NCBI GenBank assembly: GCA_903813345.2
Contig: CAIIXF020000004.1
Span: forward strand, 16,167,513 to 16,231,512
Direction: 5' to 3'
Length of the DNA: 64,000 nucleotides
DNA from: Owenia fusiformis
Lineage: Eukaryota; Annelida; Polychaeta; Sabellida; Oweniidae
Both the position numbers and the translations under genes were made by a program. The notes below the pieces were generated by a model. It made no database searches. It was not told where the DNA came from and saw only the letters and a program-made list of their open reading frames with translations. Shown piece after piece: positions 33,976 through 44,798 of the stretch. The stretch's first letter is position 1; the number at the start of each line of letters is the position of its first letter.

Positions 33976-36390
33976 ATATCGTAAGTTTAAAAGGAAATAT
34001 CAAATGCAGGAGCAACAGGATCTTCTTGATATGGTTACTGATAAATACAATCAACGTGATTTTTGGAAGGAATTTGGAAAAATCGGAGTAGCAAATGATA
34101 GAAATAAGGATATACCATTTAAAGTTATTGATGCTAATGGGAATGTATCAACGGATACTGATACTGTTCTCAACCACTGGGCTTCTGAATTTAATAAGTT
34201 GTATAATGGTCAGTGCAGTGACCAAATGTTTGATGACATTCATCTGAACAATATAACACGTGAATTAAATGCATCGAATACAAATGAAAATCCAAATGTC
34301 AATCCAGAATTAAATCGTGATATTACACATATGGAAGTGAAACAAGCCATATTACATGCAAAATTAAGGAAAGCTGCTGGCCTGGATATGATTCCAGCAG
34401 AGAGCATCAAAAATCCAAAATGTATGTTTTTAATGTATAAAATAATATCTCTATGTTTTATAAAAGGAGTAGTGCCATCACAATGGAACAAAAGCATTAT
34501 ACAACCTATCCCCAAGGGGGTTAGCTATAGTCACGACCCTACTGCAAATCGTGGAATAGCTTTAATATCAGTGCCATGTAAAATATATTGTTCAATACTC
34601 AACAGTAGATTAACCAAATGGTTGGAGGAGAACAACATCCTATCAGAGTACCAAAACGGATTTCGTAAGGATCGCAGTTGTCAAGACCATCTGTACAGCA
34701 TATATACAATTATTAACAACAGGAAGGCAGCCAAACAGGTTACGTACGTCTGTTTCGTGGACGCAAAACGTGCATTTGACAATATCAACAGGACGTGCCT
34801 GTTTTATAAGCTCCAGAAGTCCGGAATCAAAGGGAAAATATACCACGCCATTATGTCTCTCTACCAGGATGTACAATATACAGTTCGAGTTAATGGTAGA
34901 CTCACACATTGTTTTGACATATCTAAGGGAGTCAAACAAGGCTGTTCGATCTCTCCGACATTATTTTCGTTATATATAGACGATCTGGCAACATTGATAA
35001 ACAGTCTTAACAAAGGAGTCGACATAGACGGTAAAAACATTGGCATTTTCATGTACGCAGATGACGTCGCACTAGTTGCTCCAACTGCTAACGCTTTACA
35101 ACATATGCTTAATAAACTGTACGAGTGGTGCAATACGTGGAGAATGACACTAAACACATCAAAGACCAAAATCGTACATTTTCGACCTCAATCTCAAACC
35201 AGGAGCAATCATATCTTCACATTTGGGCCATCAAATCGTTTAGAATATGTTTCGGAATATCGATATCTAGGACTAACGTTAAATGAACATCTTGATATGC
35301 GACAAACTGTTAAAATACTTGCAAAATCAGCAAATCGTGCCTTAGGAATGCTAATTGCCAAATCAAATGTAAAGGGTGGACTACCATATGAAGTATTTAC
35401 AAAACTATTTGACGCTCTTGTTTCCCCTATTATGTTATATGGTGCCGGCATTTGGGGTATTCGACAATATTCAGAAATGAATACAGTTCAAAACAAAGCA
35501 GCGAGGTATTTTCTGGGTGTTGGACGTAGAGCACCAAATGGATCAACCAAAGGAGATATTTGTTGGACTTCGGTATTTACTAAACAGCGAGTCGAGGTGA
35601 CTAGACTTTGGTGCCGTTTAAAAAACATGGCTACAGATAGGACACCGAAACATATATCAAAATGGTCTCTTCGACATCATAAATCTTGGGAAAATCTCAC
35701 CCGGAAAATGTTACAAGATCTGGACTTTACTCAGCTTATCAACAGTGATACTATATCTCGAGTTAAATGCCATCTTAACGAGGTCAAAGAAGCATGTATC
35801 AGAGCAGATCACGTCGAATGGCACAACAGTCTTTGGGACGATAGTCGTAACCAAAATGGCAACAAATTACGGACATATCGACTGTTTAAAACACATTCCA
35901 TGCAACCCGCCCATTATACTTGTATCAACATGTCAAGGAGTGAACGCAGAGCTATTGCCCAACTTAGAAGTGGAACACTCCCATTGAAGATCGAAACTGG
36001 ACGATATAACAATACCCCACTCCAGGATCACCGATGTCACTGTGATAATTTAACTGTTGAGGACGAGTTTCATTTTCTTTTACAGTGCAATAGTTATGAA
36101 GAACTGAGAACTCCATTGTTTTTAGATTGTGTTAAGGAAATTCCTGACTTTCACCAGCTTAACCATATTCAACAATTTTGCAATATTATGTCAACACAGA
36201 GCCTACAAAGGACACTATCCAAAACACTTATAAAAATGATTTTAAAAAGACGTACTCTACTGTGATAATTTAACCTTTTATATAGTCATACTGAATCTAG
36301 TCTCTCATAGGTCGACACCGGCCGGGCCAGACGATTTTAATATTATTGTTTTATAATTGTATGTATTTTAAATGGCGTGAGACATAAATA
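33976..36390 (+). mobile_element. 5'-truncated LINE (non-LTR retrotransposon)
   Basis: The element consists of most of one reverse-transcriptase ORF, a short 3' UTR and an ATAAATAAA-type tail. The coding frame stays open upstream of the first ATG (34004) right to the junction with the TIR arm at about 33976, reading RKFKRKYQ before the Met. The ORF was therefore cut, not started, here, and the endonuclease part is missing. Such 5' truncation is typical of LINE insertions. Confidence 0.85.
33980..36265 (+). CDS. LINE reverse transcriptase, N-terminally truncated
   Basis: Counting from the Met at 34004 the frame holds 753 residues and no stop. RT blocks are seen in order: LRKAAGLDMIP, NRGIALISVPCKIY (about 180-195), NGFRKDRSCQDHL, CFVDAKRAFDNI (first catalytic Asp), GVKQGCSISPTLFSLYIDDL and FMYADDVALVA with the YADD box at 351-354. 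A Cys/His motif CHCDNLTVEDEFHFLLQC lies near 677-700, as in the C-terminal region of many LINE ORF2 proteins. No RNase H is visible. The endonuclease domain expected before RT is absent. The clade is not certain. Confidence 0.88.
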   Translation, partial: RKFKRKYQMQEQQDLLDMVTDKYNQRDFWKEFGKIGVANDRNKDIPFKVIDANGNVSTDTDTVLNHWASEFNKLYNGQCSDQMFDDIHLNNITRELNASNTNENPNVNPELNRDITHMEVKQAILHAKLRKAAGLDMIPAESIKNPKCMFLMYKIISLCFIKGVVPSQWNKSIIQPIPKGVSYSHDPTANRGIALISVPCKIYCSILNSRLTKWLEENNILSEYQNGFRKDRSCQDHLYSIYTIINNRKAAKQVTYVCFVDAKRAFDNINRTCLFYKLQKSGIKGKIYHAIMSLYQDVQYTVRVNGRLTHCFDISKGVKQGCSISPTLFSLYIDDLATLINSLNKGVDIDGKNIGIFMYADDVALVAPTANALQHMLNKLYEWCNTWRMTLNTSKTKIVHFRPQSQTRSNHIFTFGPSNRLEYVSEYRYLGLTLNEHLDMRQTVKILAKSANRALGMLIAKSNVKGGLPYEVFTKLFDALVSPIMLYGAGIWGIRQYSEMNTVQNKAARYFLGVGRRAPNGSTKGDICWTSVFTKQRVEVTRLWCRLKNMATDRTPKHISKWSLRHHKSWENLTRKMLQDLDFTQLINSDTISRVKCHLNEVKEACIRADHVEWHNSLWDDSRNQNGNKLRTYRLFKTHSMQPAHYTCINMSRSERRAIAQLRSGTLPLKIETGRYNNTPLQDHRCHCDNLTVEDEFHFLLQCNSYEELRTPLFLDCVKEIPDFHQLNHIQQFCNIMSTQSLQRTLSKTLIKMILKRRTLL

Positions 36391-36682
36391 AAATTCCACA
36401 TCCCTATTTGAAGGGCTTATAAGGTCATATCTGAAAAGAATTGCTGCTGTTAACATGGCCAAGGGGGGACTCATTGACTAGTAATGTGGTGTAAAATTGA
36501 ACTTTATTTTGGCAAAACACTAACTTTTAAAATGAATGTAACTTTTTCCCATTTGGGAGTTAAACCATGATACTTGGCAAATCAATGCAACTTTGGATGA
36601 GCTTTAAAATGATATATGACACATACTATGACGACACTGGTATATGTCTGCCTATGGGGGGCATACTTTCGGGACACCCTGT

Positions 36683-37834
36683 ACATTATGATGGTATTGG
36701 CAACTAGTTTTGTTCTCAAATATTCTTCCTTGAAATTTAAGAGCGAGCTTTTTCATGACGCAACGCAATGATTTATTCAAACAGAATATAACATATTAAT
36801 AATTCTCATTTGATTTTTTATAATCTGATCTGGAACTGTTTTCAATAATAATCGACCGTTTCGTATACAATTACAAAGGCATTAAACGTAGAAAAGAATA
36901 TTTACTTTGAATAAGTTAACCATGTCCAAGTCGGTGTCTTTTTTATTCATTTTTACTTTACTGTCAAGGTGGTGGTAATTGAAGAAATAAAAGAAAATAC
37001 CGTCTTTGTCAAAGATAAGAATAAGTAAAAAAAAATCAAAACGATTTTTCACCCATTCTAGTTTTTCGAGAGAAGCCCTTGTATTTGCTCACCGTGTTGA
37101 TGGTATAATATGAATAACCAACATTTAGATATACGATTAAAAGATTGAATGAAACGGAATAGATGGACTTCGTATAATTAAATAAAAAATCAAAGATAAA
37201 GTAAACATTATTTGACATCTGGGCGACTGATTGAAAATATAAGCTTACGACAGCGCGTGCCTTGGCTAATGATGAATTTATCAATTGATTTTGACCCTTC
37301 TAAAAAAAGAAAAAAAAGAAAAAAAGAAAAAAACGTAACCATAGAGCGTCAATTGATGTCGCTCTAAAGTTGCGCATCACACCATCTTGGGCTAGCCACT
37401 TTACTTCAATTTGTAATATAAGAGATGCAAATAGTAATTATAGGGTTCAATTCCCTGCAACGACATTGAAAATCTGCAAGATTTTTTTGTCCATTTTTTC
37501 AGAGGTCCATAGGGGAGCTTAGCTTTTCAACACCAAACTTTGAAGTATGGAGTCGGAGCCTGGCTGTGCCCAGTAATTAACCGACTGCCCTACCATAAAT
37601 TACGACATTGTCACATGTCTGCCGAAAAAGCATGCGTGATTTGCTGTTAAAAAGATCCGAGAAAATAAATGTAAGATTGGCTATTATTCCTACAAGAGAT
37701 GTATAGTTTATGACGGTTTTATGCATGGTCATCGCTTTGGACAAAAAAAGATATTGGCTATAAGCTACACGAGGATGAAGAATGCAAGATGGAACCCTGT
37801 GTCAATAAAACACTATAATTTTGAGGGATATAGA
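36683..37834. other. No gene seen; possible SINE and an A-rich run
   Basis: AT-rich sequence. It contains an AAAG-type low-complexity run at about 37300-37334 and a tRNA-like stretch on the - strand at 37555-37605. A GGTTCAATTCCC sequence near 37443 (+) resembles a tRNA B box but has no partner A box. Confidence 0.4.
37440..37605 (-). mobile_element. Possible tRNA-derived SINE head
   Basis: On the - strand, TAGGGCAGTCGGTTAATTAC resembles a Pol III A box from a tRNA, and GCTCCGACTCC about 25 nt later matches the B box in 9 of 11 positions. The spacing is shorter than usual. No clear 3' tail or target duplication was found, so this stays a weak call. Confidence 0.3.
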
Positions 37835-37980
37835 GATTATCCTATATGAGGTTCAGGATATTGGGATTATCCCGAGGCAAATATAATATATTTGCCCGAG
37901 GGCCGTAGGTCCCGAGGGAAAATATATTATATTTGCCAAGGGATAATCCCAATATCCTGAACCGACTATAGGATAATATG
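37835..37980. repeat. 60-bp-arm palindrome (hairpin element)
   Basis: The left arm, with GGTTCAGGATATTGGGATTA then CAAATATAATATATTTGCCC, is answered almost perfectly by the right arm. The loop is GAGGGCCGTAGGTCCCGAGG. The palindrome continues outward with ATTATCCTATA on both sides. It has no coding frame. Confidence 0.85.
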
Positions 37981-38239
37981 TTTATCCCATACCAATCTTG
38001 GTCATCTGGTTCACATTGTTCAATTGTGGAAATATTCTAGAATATTCATGTCCAGTTTTGTTTTCTTGGCTGTGGGCGGTTTTTTTTGTTCTCTCAAATA
38101 TTCCCATATTTATTTTCTCGAATTTTTAAGTGAATGCTCCTTCCATTTTCTAAACCATCAAACAGATCGCCGTTGTCGTTTACAGTCATTACGCGAACGT
38201 TACAAATTATGAACAAATATGCGAGCGGCGATTATGACG

Positions 38240-38301
38240 TAGCGGGCAGATATACTATATCTGCCCGCTCGGAGCGGGACGTAAAGCTATATCTGCCCGC
38301 T
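38240..38301. repeat. Compound palindrome
   Basis: An uninterrupted 27-bp near-palindrome GCGGGCAGATATA/TATATCTGCCCGC is followed by TCGGAGCGGGACGTAAAGC and then a further TATATCTGCCCGCT. The first arm can thus pair with either later arm. It lies inside an open frame (38134-38436) that I do not accept as a gene. Confidence 0.75.
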
Positions 38302-38439
38302 GATGAAAATATAAGTTTTTACAAACCGGCTTTATGTACCTGTAACACGTCCAAGTATGGGATAAATGGTTTTATCCACGAGTTGATATATACAACTGAC
38401 ACGGATGATCAAAACGCCATACTTGCATTTATGTAATAT

Positions 38440-38540
38440 GTTCGGTGAATAAAAATCATGATTGTAATTGTGTCTCATAAGCCTTTGGAGGCTGGCCGTA
38501 TAATTACGGGTGACACTGTAATAAATAAATAAATATATCC
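38440..38540 (+). repeat. Possible retroelement 3' end with AATA microsatellite
   Basis: A small hairpin (CCTTTGGAGG) and GTGACACTGTAATAAATAAA are followed by further AATA units. Hairpin plus short tandem tail resembles the 3' end of some LINEs. No coding part is attached. Confidence 0.3.
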
Positions 38541-39995
38541 CTACTTATGATTATAAATGTGCAGATATGATACTCTTGAACACCATGTGCCATATAATGA
38601 TTACCTTTTGAAAATGCAATTATACAAAGCCAACGCTATTTCATCGAGTTGATATTACAATACATTAATTACATCATAAACAATTACAAAGCTAGTCACG
38701 AGTTTACAATCATTCTTGTTATTTGCATGCACAAGTCAACTTTATTATTGACGCGTCAAAATTATTTTTTAGTTGTTTAATCAAAATGCTAACCGTAATG
38801 AGTCTGGAAAATACAATAATTCAAGGTTTTTTGCAATCTTGCTTCTTCTGGATGTAAAGCTAGCTCACCTTCATTGTGGTGTTTTTAAATTTTGTGAATT
38901 GTATATGGGTCAAAAAGAGGCGTTATGTTTCAGGAATCGTCCCACAGTGGACCCATGTCTCTATACGACAAACCTTTTCGAAAATCTAATTTAAATACCG
39001 AAGTTTTTATTTCTTAAACGTGAATTGTATTCTGAAGACACAGTTTATAGAAGCTTTCCAAACACATGTTTTATAGAATTTTCTGTAATAATGAATAGCG
39101 TGTGAACATACAACTGTACGTAACTGACATATGAAATCGCAATGACAGAAAACATTGCTTGAGATGGGATTCGTTTTACTTTTTTTTCAATATTACTAGT
39201 TTGGAGTTTGTTTTAATACGTGTTTTTTTGTTTGCGTTGGTTGTAGCGACGCTAGCAAATGTGACAACCCGCCCTAATCTGAGGTGACAGCAAATGGTCT
39301 AATAACTCATTTTCACATTTCTTAACTTCTGTAATATATGAATGCAATTACGATATCTTACTTAACATAATCTCGCTTATAAATATCAAGTCAAACGCAT
39401 TTTCAAAAGCGGGACTAATTAGGCCATTGTTTTATATTGTTAAGCTCAACAATGTAGGTCCGACCATAAATTTTCACGGTATAGATGAGTGAACTTGCTT
39501 TGAATCCAAGTGACATAAATGGACAAATACATTATGTGAACAAAGATCTTTTTAGAATTTTGGGCTTTTCTAATTTGGTCGTACTTTATGGGCATTTTTA
39601 ATCGTTTTTCTCATGGTGTATGTTCAAAACAGAGATGCATTCAATTGGCATGATTTGCACAATTTATAGGGCTTGAATTTATTTAGTTTTTCTTATAACT
39701 TTGCTTTTGCACATTTCCTTGTTCCCGAATTTGAGCTAAATATATGCATAACGCTCAATGCCAACAACTAAAATGCGCATCTGCATTTTCAAAAATATTA
39801 TAATGACACTGTGATTTTTCCCGTTTGTTGCATTACGTATCGAATCAACAGATTAAGAATGTCTACGCAGTATTTTTTCTTTCTTCAATAATTTTAAAAA
39901 CGTATTTCTTTATTAAGTCATCTACTAAAGCTGAATTTGCTGACAATTTCGATAATTAAATAACCATCTCTAGTTACAACATTACTTTATACACC
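38541..39995. other. No gene seen
   Basis: AT-rich sequence. A + frame at 38773-38994 has no recognisable domain. Nothing else could be supported. Confidence 0.45.
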
Positions 39996-40226
39996 TTAGT
40001 AGGGAGGTTAAGATCGCACTATTTTGAAGAACGTGTACGTGAAACGTGTGAAATCATGGTCCCTTCAACACTAAATTTGCCCAATTAGGTATGAAGATAT
40101 GAGGGAAATAGTTGCATTAGGGTTTCGTTTAAACAAATTGAGAGCTGGAAAGTAATTCCGGGGTGTCTTGATATTACACGTTTGCGTTCAAGTTCTCAAA
40201 ATACGTGTAACCCAACCTCCTTATTA
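39996..40226. mobile_element. Small MITE, 230 bp
   Basis: The left end TTAGTAGGGAGGTTAAGA and the reversed right end ATAAGGAGGTTGGGTTACAC both lead into inverted ATTTTGA[A/G]AAC and AACGTG-type sequence about 30-50 bp inside. It is non-coding, with diverged arms. Confidence 0.5.
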
Positions 40227-40249
40227 TCTCGGACAGCACAGCTCGTCTC

Positions 40250-40440
40250 TGCTTGCCCTTCCAAAAGTTTAGCAACCCTAACACTCAGCCATTACACACT
40301 CTTGTGTTCTTAAACCCTATTTTATTATATACATTTGTATTGGGATTTAAAAAGTCAAAGTCAATATAAATATTGAACATATTTAAATACAAGACTTTCT
40401 TATGGGAAATTACGGTTGCTGAACTTTTGAAGGAAGTGTA
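40250..40440. mobile_element. MITE of the CACTCC-ended family
   Basis: The left end contains CCTTCCAAAAGTTTAGCAAC, and the reversed right end ACACTTCCTTCAAAAGTTCA and AGCAACC. About 190 bp, non-coding. Its right end leads directly into the tandem array of the same terminal motif. Confidence 0.55.
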
Positions 40441-40783
40441 GAATGATTGCTAAACATTTTTAAGATAGCGTAGCTCGATCGCAAAACTTTTGAAGGGAGC
40501 GGGGCACCATTGTCAAACTTTTGAAGGGGAGCGTAGCACGATTTCCAAAATGTTTAAAAGGGAGCTTAGCACGATTGCCAAACTTTTGAAGGGGAGCATC
40601 ATTGGCAAACTTTAGATGGGAGAGTAGCACCATTATCAAACTTTTGAAGGGGAGCGTGGCACCTTTGTCAAACTTTTGAAGGGGGTTTAACACGACTGCC
40701 AAACTTTTGGAGGGGATCGTAGCACGATTGCCAAACTTTTGAGGGGGAGCTATACACGGATTTCAAACTTTTGAAGGGGGGTG
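40422..40783. repeat. 33-bp tandem array made of a transposon terminus
   Basis: About eleven units of 30-35 bp follow the pattern CAAACTTTTGAAGGGGAGC plus GTAGCACGATTGC. The first part is the inverse of the CACTCCCCTCCAAAAGTTTG terminus of the 215-2416 family. Units are 75-95% alike by eye. Frames read through it (such as 40460-40702, -) follow the repeat and are not genes. Confidence 0.85.
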
Positions 40784-40795
40784 TAACCTCTGAGT

Positions 40796-41100
40796 CTGAT
40801 CAACATGAGTTCTAATATCAGCATTTTAATTGTTTGCCGAGACGTCTCAGAGAGATATTGTTTCAATAAATTATGTAAACGATGAAGATGACAAAAAGTA
40901 ATTGAGTTCCAATTATATCTTGAAAAATAATAGCTTTCCAGTTAATAAAATGTCAAAGCGGTTTTGTTTCAACAGAACACTGTAAACTAGACAAATAAAG
41001 GAAGTATGTAGGGTTGAGTAGAAATAACTGGCCCAAAAACGTTCCCAACAAACCTAGTCCCTCCACCCACCCTACACACATACATATAATGTATTAACAT
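40796..41100. other. No gene seen
   Basis: AT-rich spacer between two minisatellites. No features supported. Confidence 0.45.
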
Positions 41101-41110
41101 ATTGCGTCCA

Positions 41111-41440
41111 TTCTGTATATGGTGCATGGCAGTTCTGTACATAGTGCATTGCAGCTCTGAACATGGTGCATGGTAATTCTACAAATGATGCATGGCAGTT
41201 CTGCAGATGGTACATGGAGGTTCTGTACATACATGTAGTGTATGACAGTTCTGGTGCATGGTTATTCTACACATGGTGCATGGCATTTCTGCATACGATG
41301 CATGGCATTTATGCAGATGGCACGTTGCAAATCTGCACATGATACATGGCAGTTATGCAGATGAAACATTGCAGTTCTGCACATGATGCATGGCCGCTAT
41401 GCAGATGGAACATATGCAGTTCTGCACGTCATAGTACTTT
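41111..41440. repeat. 22-bp minisatellite
   Basis: About fifteen degenerate units built on ATGGTGCATGGCAGTTCTGC. Unit length varies by a few bases. Confidence 0.85.
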
Positions 41441-43385
41441 GCAGTTCATCACGTACATTTTAAACGTACCAGACGTGTACAAAGATTCATATTCCATACA
41501 TCATACTGATACAGTAACGGAATTATTAAATATTATGACCGATACCATAATTCCGAATGGTTATTCTAATGTTTTATAAATTGAGGGTCACGGGAGCTAG
41601 GGGACATATTGGTATACATCATCCTTGTTATAATGAAACAACTGTCATTGGTTACGAGAAAAAACTCAATTATTGGGTGAGTTAATGGTAGTCTTATAAT
41701 TTAAAAGATCACATTTAAATTATAACCCTTTGAAGGAATAACGTCAGCGACACTCTTAAATGGTAAATTTTTGTTTTGGTCTAGTCTGTATCTGATTGTA
41801 TAATCAAGAAACTAGTAAGTTCACATGTAACGCCGACGAAACCCCAAAAATTGATGTTCACATTACCAAGGCAATTTCGGTAACTAACTGACCTGACCGG
41901 ACGTTATTTTTTGAATTTTGTACCTATTTTTAAGAAATTGGATCCCACTTCCAGATTTTTTGTGGAAATATTTTGGCCTCTCCTCTTGATTCTCAGGTCC
42001 GCCATGGAGGATGGTATGGATAACTGATGAAGACTTGGCGTAAAGTGATGTGATGTCACTTTAATAATTTGAATAAAAAAAGAGGAGCAATATTTGAACA
42101 ACATAAAAACATAAACATATAGAGAGATCGATCGTAGAGCAAGAAGAGCATCGGAGCAATCCCATCCCATTTTCTCAGACAAGTGGCACATTCCCTCAAC
42201 CGCTTACAGAATAGTTGAATAAATATTTATATAAACCAGTGATGTATATTTCACACAAACTACTAAGATTATTCAAATGGTAAATTCTACTGTTAGTCTA
42301 TGTTCTTGAAAATCATTATATTCAAATGACCATCACCATAGGTGGACAAATGTCCAAGAATATTTTTACATTCAAGTGAAAATTTTCAAATGTGGATACA
42401 TGTTCTAATAGCGATGCAATAAAAAGGAACATCGTTAGTTGACACCTTTTTTACATAGATAACAGCTCATGAAATATGAGTTTAAAATGAAGAACTCGCA
42501 TCTAGTAGTTTTCAATCGATGTATTCATTTATCAAAGGATTATCTCATTTTTGTTGATCACTTCGACCTCAGACAGAATTTATTGTGAATAATTTTACGT
42601 CAGATCAATGTGAAGGACGCAATAGGGTTGCTTCCTTTAAAGGCATGGGTTTGTTATCGAAGAATGATTTCCTCAAAATCACTCCGAGTTGTTCTCTTTT
42701 TAACTGTTTGTGAACTTGGCATTTGTGTTTCCACCTCAACCATAATATTTCAATCTTACCGATGTATCGCTTGTATACTTGCATCCCTCAAAACCCTATT
42801 TCTGAGTGTCACCATAATCTGGGATTGTTTGGATTTGATTCTTGTGGCTCTTTTACTTCTTATCCTAACTAGTTTGGGATAAAGACTTATCAAGGTTTTT
42901 ACGGTTATCAACCAAAATGGTGATCCTGTTTTCAATTTTAATAATTTAAAAAAATGAATATCTTTATTGTTCAACTACTGCAAGACTCTTTATCACCAAT
43001 ATTTCCTTTAATTATTACAACTTATATCATTATATTTTTTTTATAAAATACAACAATACATTTATATACAAAATGTCACCACATGCCATTTGTTCCAGAT
43101 GCCGACCGCCAAACGCCGATAGCCGACCGGAAAACGCCGATCGCCGAACATCGTTCACAAAAAGGTTGGAGACAAAAACAATATATCACCACTTGTGGTG
43201 GTGATATGATAAAAAGAATGAATAAATAAATGCAAAAAAAGATATGTATTACTCTATTTGTGAGTTTATTCCCCAATTTCCTTGAATGGCACACAATTCA
43301 CATCTTCTACAGAATAGTCTACTTATTCTGAATGTATATTGAATATGATTATAACCAAAATACATGTATGTGTGAAACTATACAT
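41441..43385. other. No gene supported
   Basis: Mostly AT-rich. Two overlapping frames near 42.6-43.0 kb exist, one hydrophobic on + and one basic on - (42756-42974, with RIRSKRATRIKSKQ). Neither shows a domain or splice context. A short repeat of GCCGACCG and GCCGATCGCCGA units occurs at 43094-43150. Confidence 0.35.
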
Positions 43386-43519
43386 TAGGGAGTTTAAGCT
43401 TGCATATAAAATCGAAACGCCAACCTATACGTATGACCAATCGCCCATCCAAATGTATCGCTTAAATATTTTCCGTTCACGTTCAGGTTGTGAAAAACAT
43501 TGCAAGCTTAAACTCCCTA
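43386..43519. mobile_element. 134-bp MITE with perfect 19-bp TIRs
   Basis: TAGGGAGTTTAAGCTTGCA and its exact inverse bound 134 bp. If TA is the target site, the TIR proper starts at GGGAG. The interior has no coding content. The perfect ends suggest either recent insertion or selection for transposase binding. Confidence 0.8.
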
Positions 43520-44774
43520 TTATCTTACTGGTTTGTCGCTAAACATGCATGTTTGTGTAATATCATTTTCAACAATGATTTGCATAATATATTGCAATAT
43601 AACTTCGTATTTGACAAAACAGGCATTATCCTTTAAACGAATAATGTACCTAATTTTTTGCAAAAATAGGATAACATGTTAGAAGATTTTCTCACAACTG
43701 CAAACTAAAATATACATGCAATTCCAATAAAATCATTTGTAAAGCTTACACCATTTTGACTTTATTCGTACTTTATTCGTACATTTTTACTTAATGTTCC
43801 AAACATTTGCGTGTGACCGTTGAATTTTAAATGACATTAATGTTGCCACGTTACACAAATATTTGCTTTTTTCTTCTTAGAATTACAATCATATTAAAAC
43901 ATTTTAATAATCGTGGATTTCACTTTTGTGCTGCAAATCTTAGTTCTAAGTTTGCAGTATCCCTAAGTGCATTTTCTGATTTGTAAATTCACTTGGTTAT
44001 TCTTAATGGACGTGTCATGCACGGAATAATTATGATATTTTATATAATAAATTGCCCAATTATAAACATAGTATACATACAGAAACGGATATGCAATATT
44101 AAAAAAAAATATGACAAATAGGTTAGGAACAAATCAAATATGATTTCTTTTAAACAGCTGGATTTGGTCTATGTCTTTTAAAGATTTGAGTCAATACCAA
44201 AAGTATGTAACAAATTAACTTAACCAGCTGTACTTGTGTATTTCAATAATATGTCTCCCATTTGTCTTAAGAATGTCAATTAATTACCATTAATCGTCGA
44301 GATCTTAATTTTAAATATAAACAATTATACCATACTGAACTAAGCTAACAACAAGATGTAATTTTTACATAACTATCATGTTTCTCGAATAAATCACTGT
44401 AAATATTATTAGCATGGTTCTGTTTTGGATCAATTCCCTAGGATGATATCGGTCGGATATAGTTTTCTTTAATTTTTAGAGTTTCTGATTTACACTATAC
44501 ATTATGAAATTTTTAATACATCTTAATTTACCAAGATATTAAACAGTTGCTAATGACAACAACATTAATATCTAAAAATATATATTAAACATATTTAAAA
44601 TATCTTAATATAACTGTCCGATGATATTATATGTGAATTTTGAGATACATGTGTTCATGTTTTACTAATGACAAATTGGCAAAACCCAAGGCCATGAGAA
44701 AATGATTAGTGATATTTGAACAAATAATATGATATCAATCATACATATTTAATATATCTATATACGTTTATCTA
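43520..44774. other. Downstream flank of the zinc-finger gene, no gene seen
   Basis: Strongly AT-rich, with homeodomain-like ATTAATTA cores near 44278 and two CAGCTG E-boxes (44156, 44226). No coding structure. Confidence 0.4.
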
Positions 44775-44780
44775 TTTATT
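44775..44780 (-). terminator. Poly(A) signal of the zinc-finger gene
   Basis: AATAAA on the - strand, about 19 nt after the stop codon of the zinc-finger frame. Confidence 0.55.
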
Positions 44781-44798
44781 GCACAGGACAAACATTAT

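Larger units (their letters stand above)
33905..36681. mobile_element. Mariner-like TIR element (family B) split by a LINE
   Basis: Inverted ends CAGGGTGTCCCGAAAGTATG with TA outside (33903-33904, 36682-36683) match family B at 2717-4392. The right arm (about 36391-36681) corresponds to the left arm of the earlier copy, including CTGCTGTTAACATGGCCAA. The left arm keeps only about 70 bp before LINE sequence begins. Compared with the 620-bp form, about 265 bp of the element is missing at the LINE junction. Confidence 0.75.

Noticed and set aside
33905-36681. A new class of TIR transposon encoding its own reverse transcriptase
   Set aside because: The RT frame is open through the upstream junction, lacks its endonuclease half, and the same TIR family exists without RT at 2717-4392. 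A truncated LINE insertion explains it.
37436-37460. tRNA gene on the + strand (GGTTCAATTCCC)
   Set aside because: No A box or acceptor-stem pairing was found upstream at the right distance.
38134-38436. 100-codon + frame
   Set aside because: It spans a compound palindrome and has no domain. Probably chance.
42756-42974. Basic 72-residue - frame as a gene fragment
   Set aside because: No recognisable domain, and overlapped by an equally long + frame. Nothing favours either.
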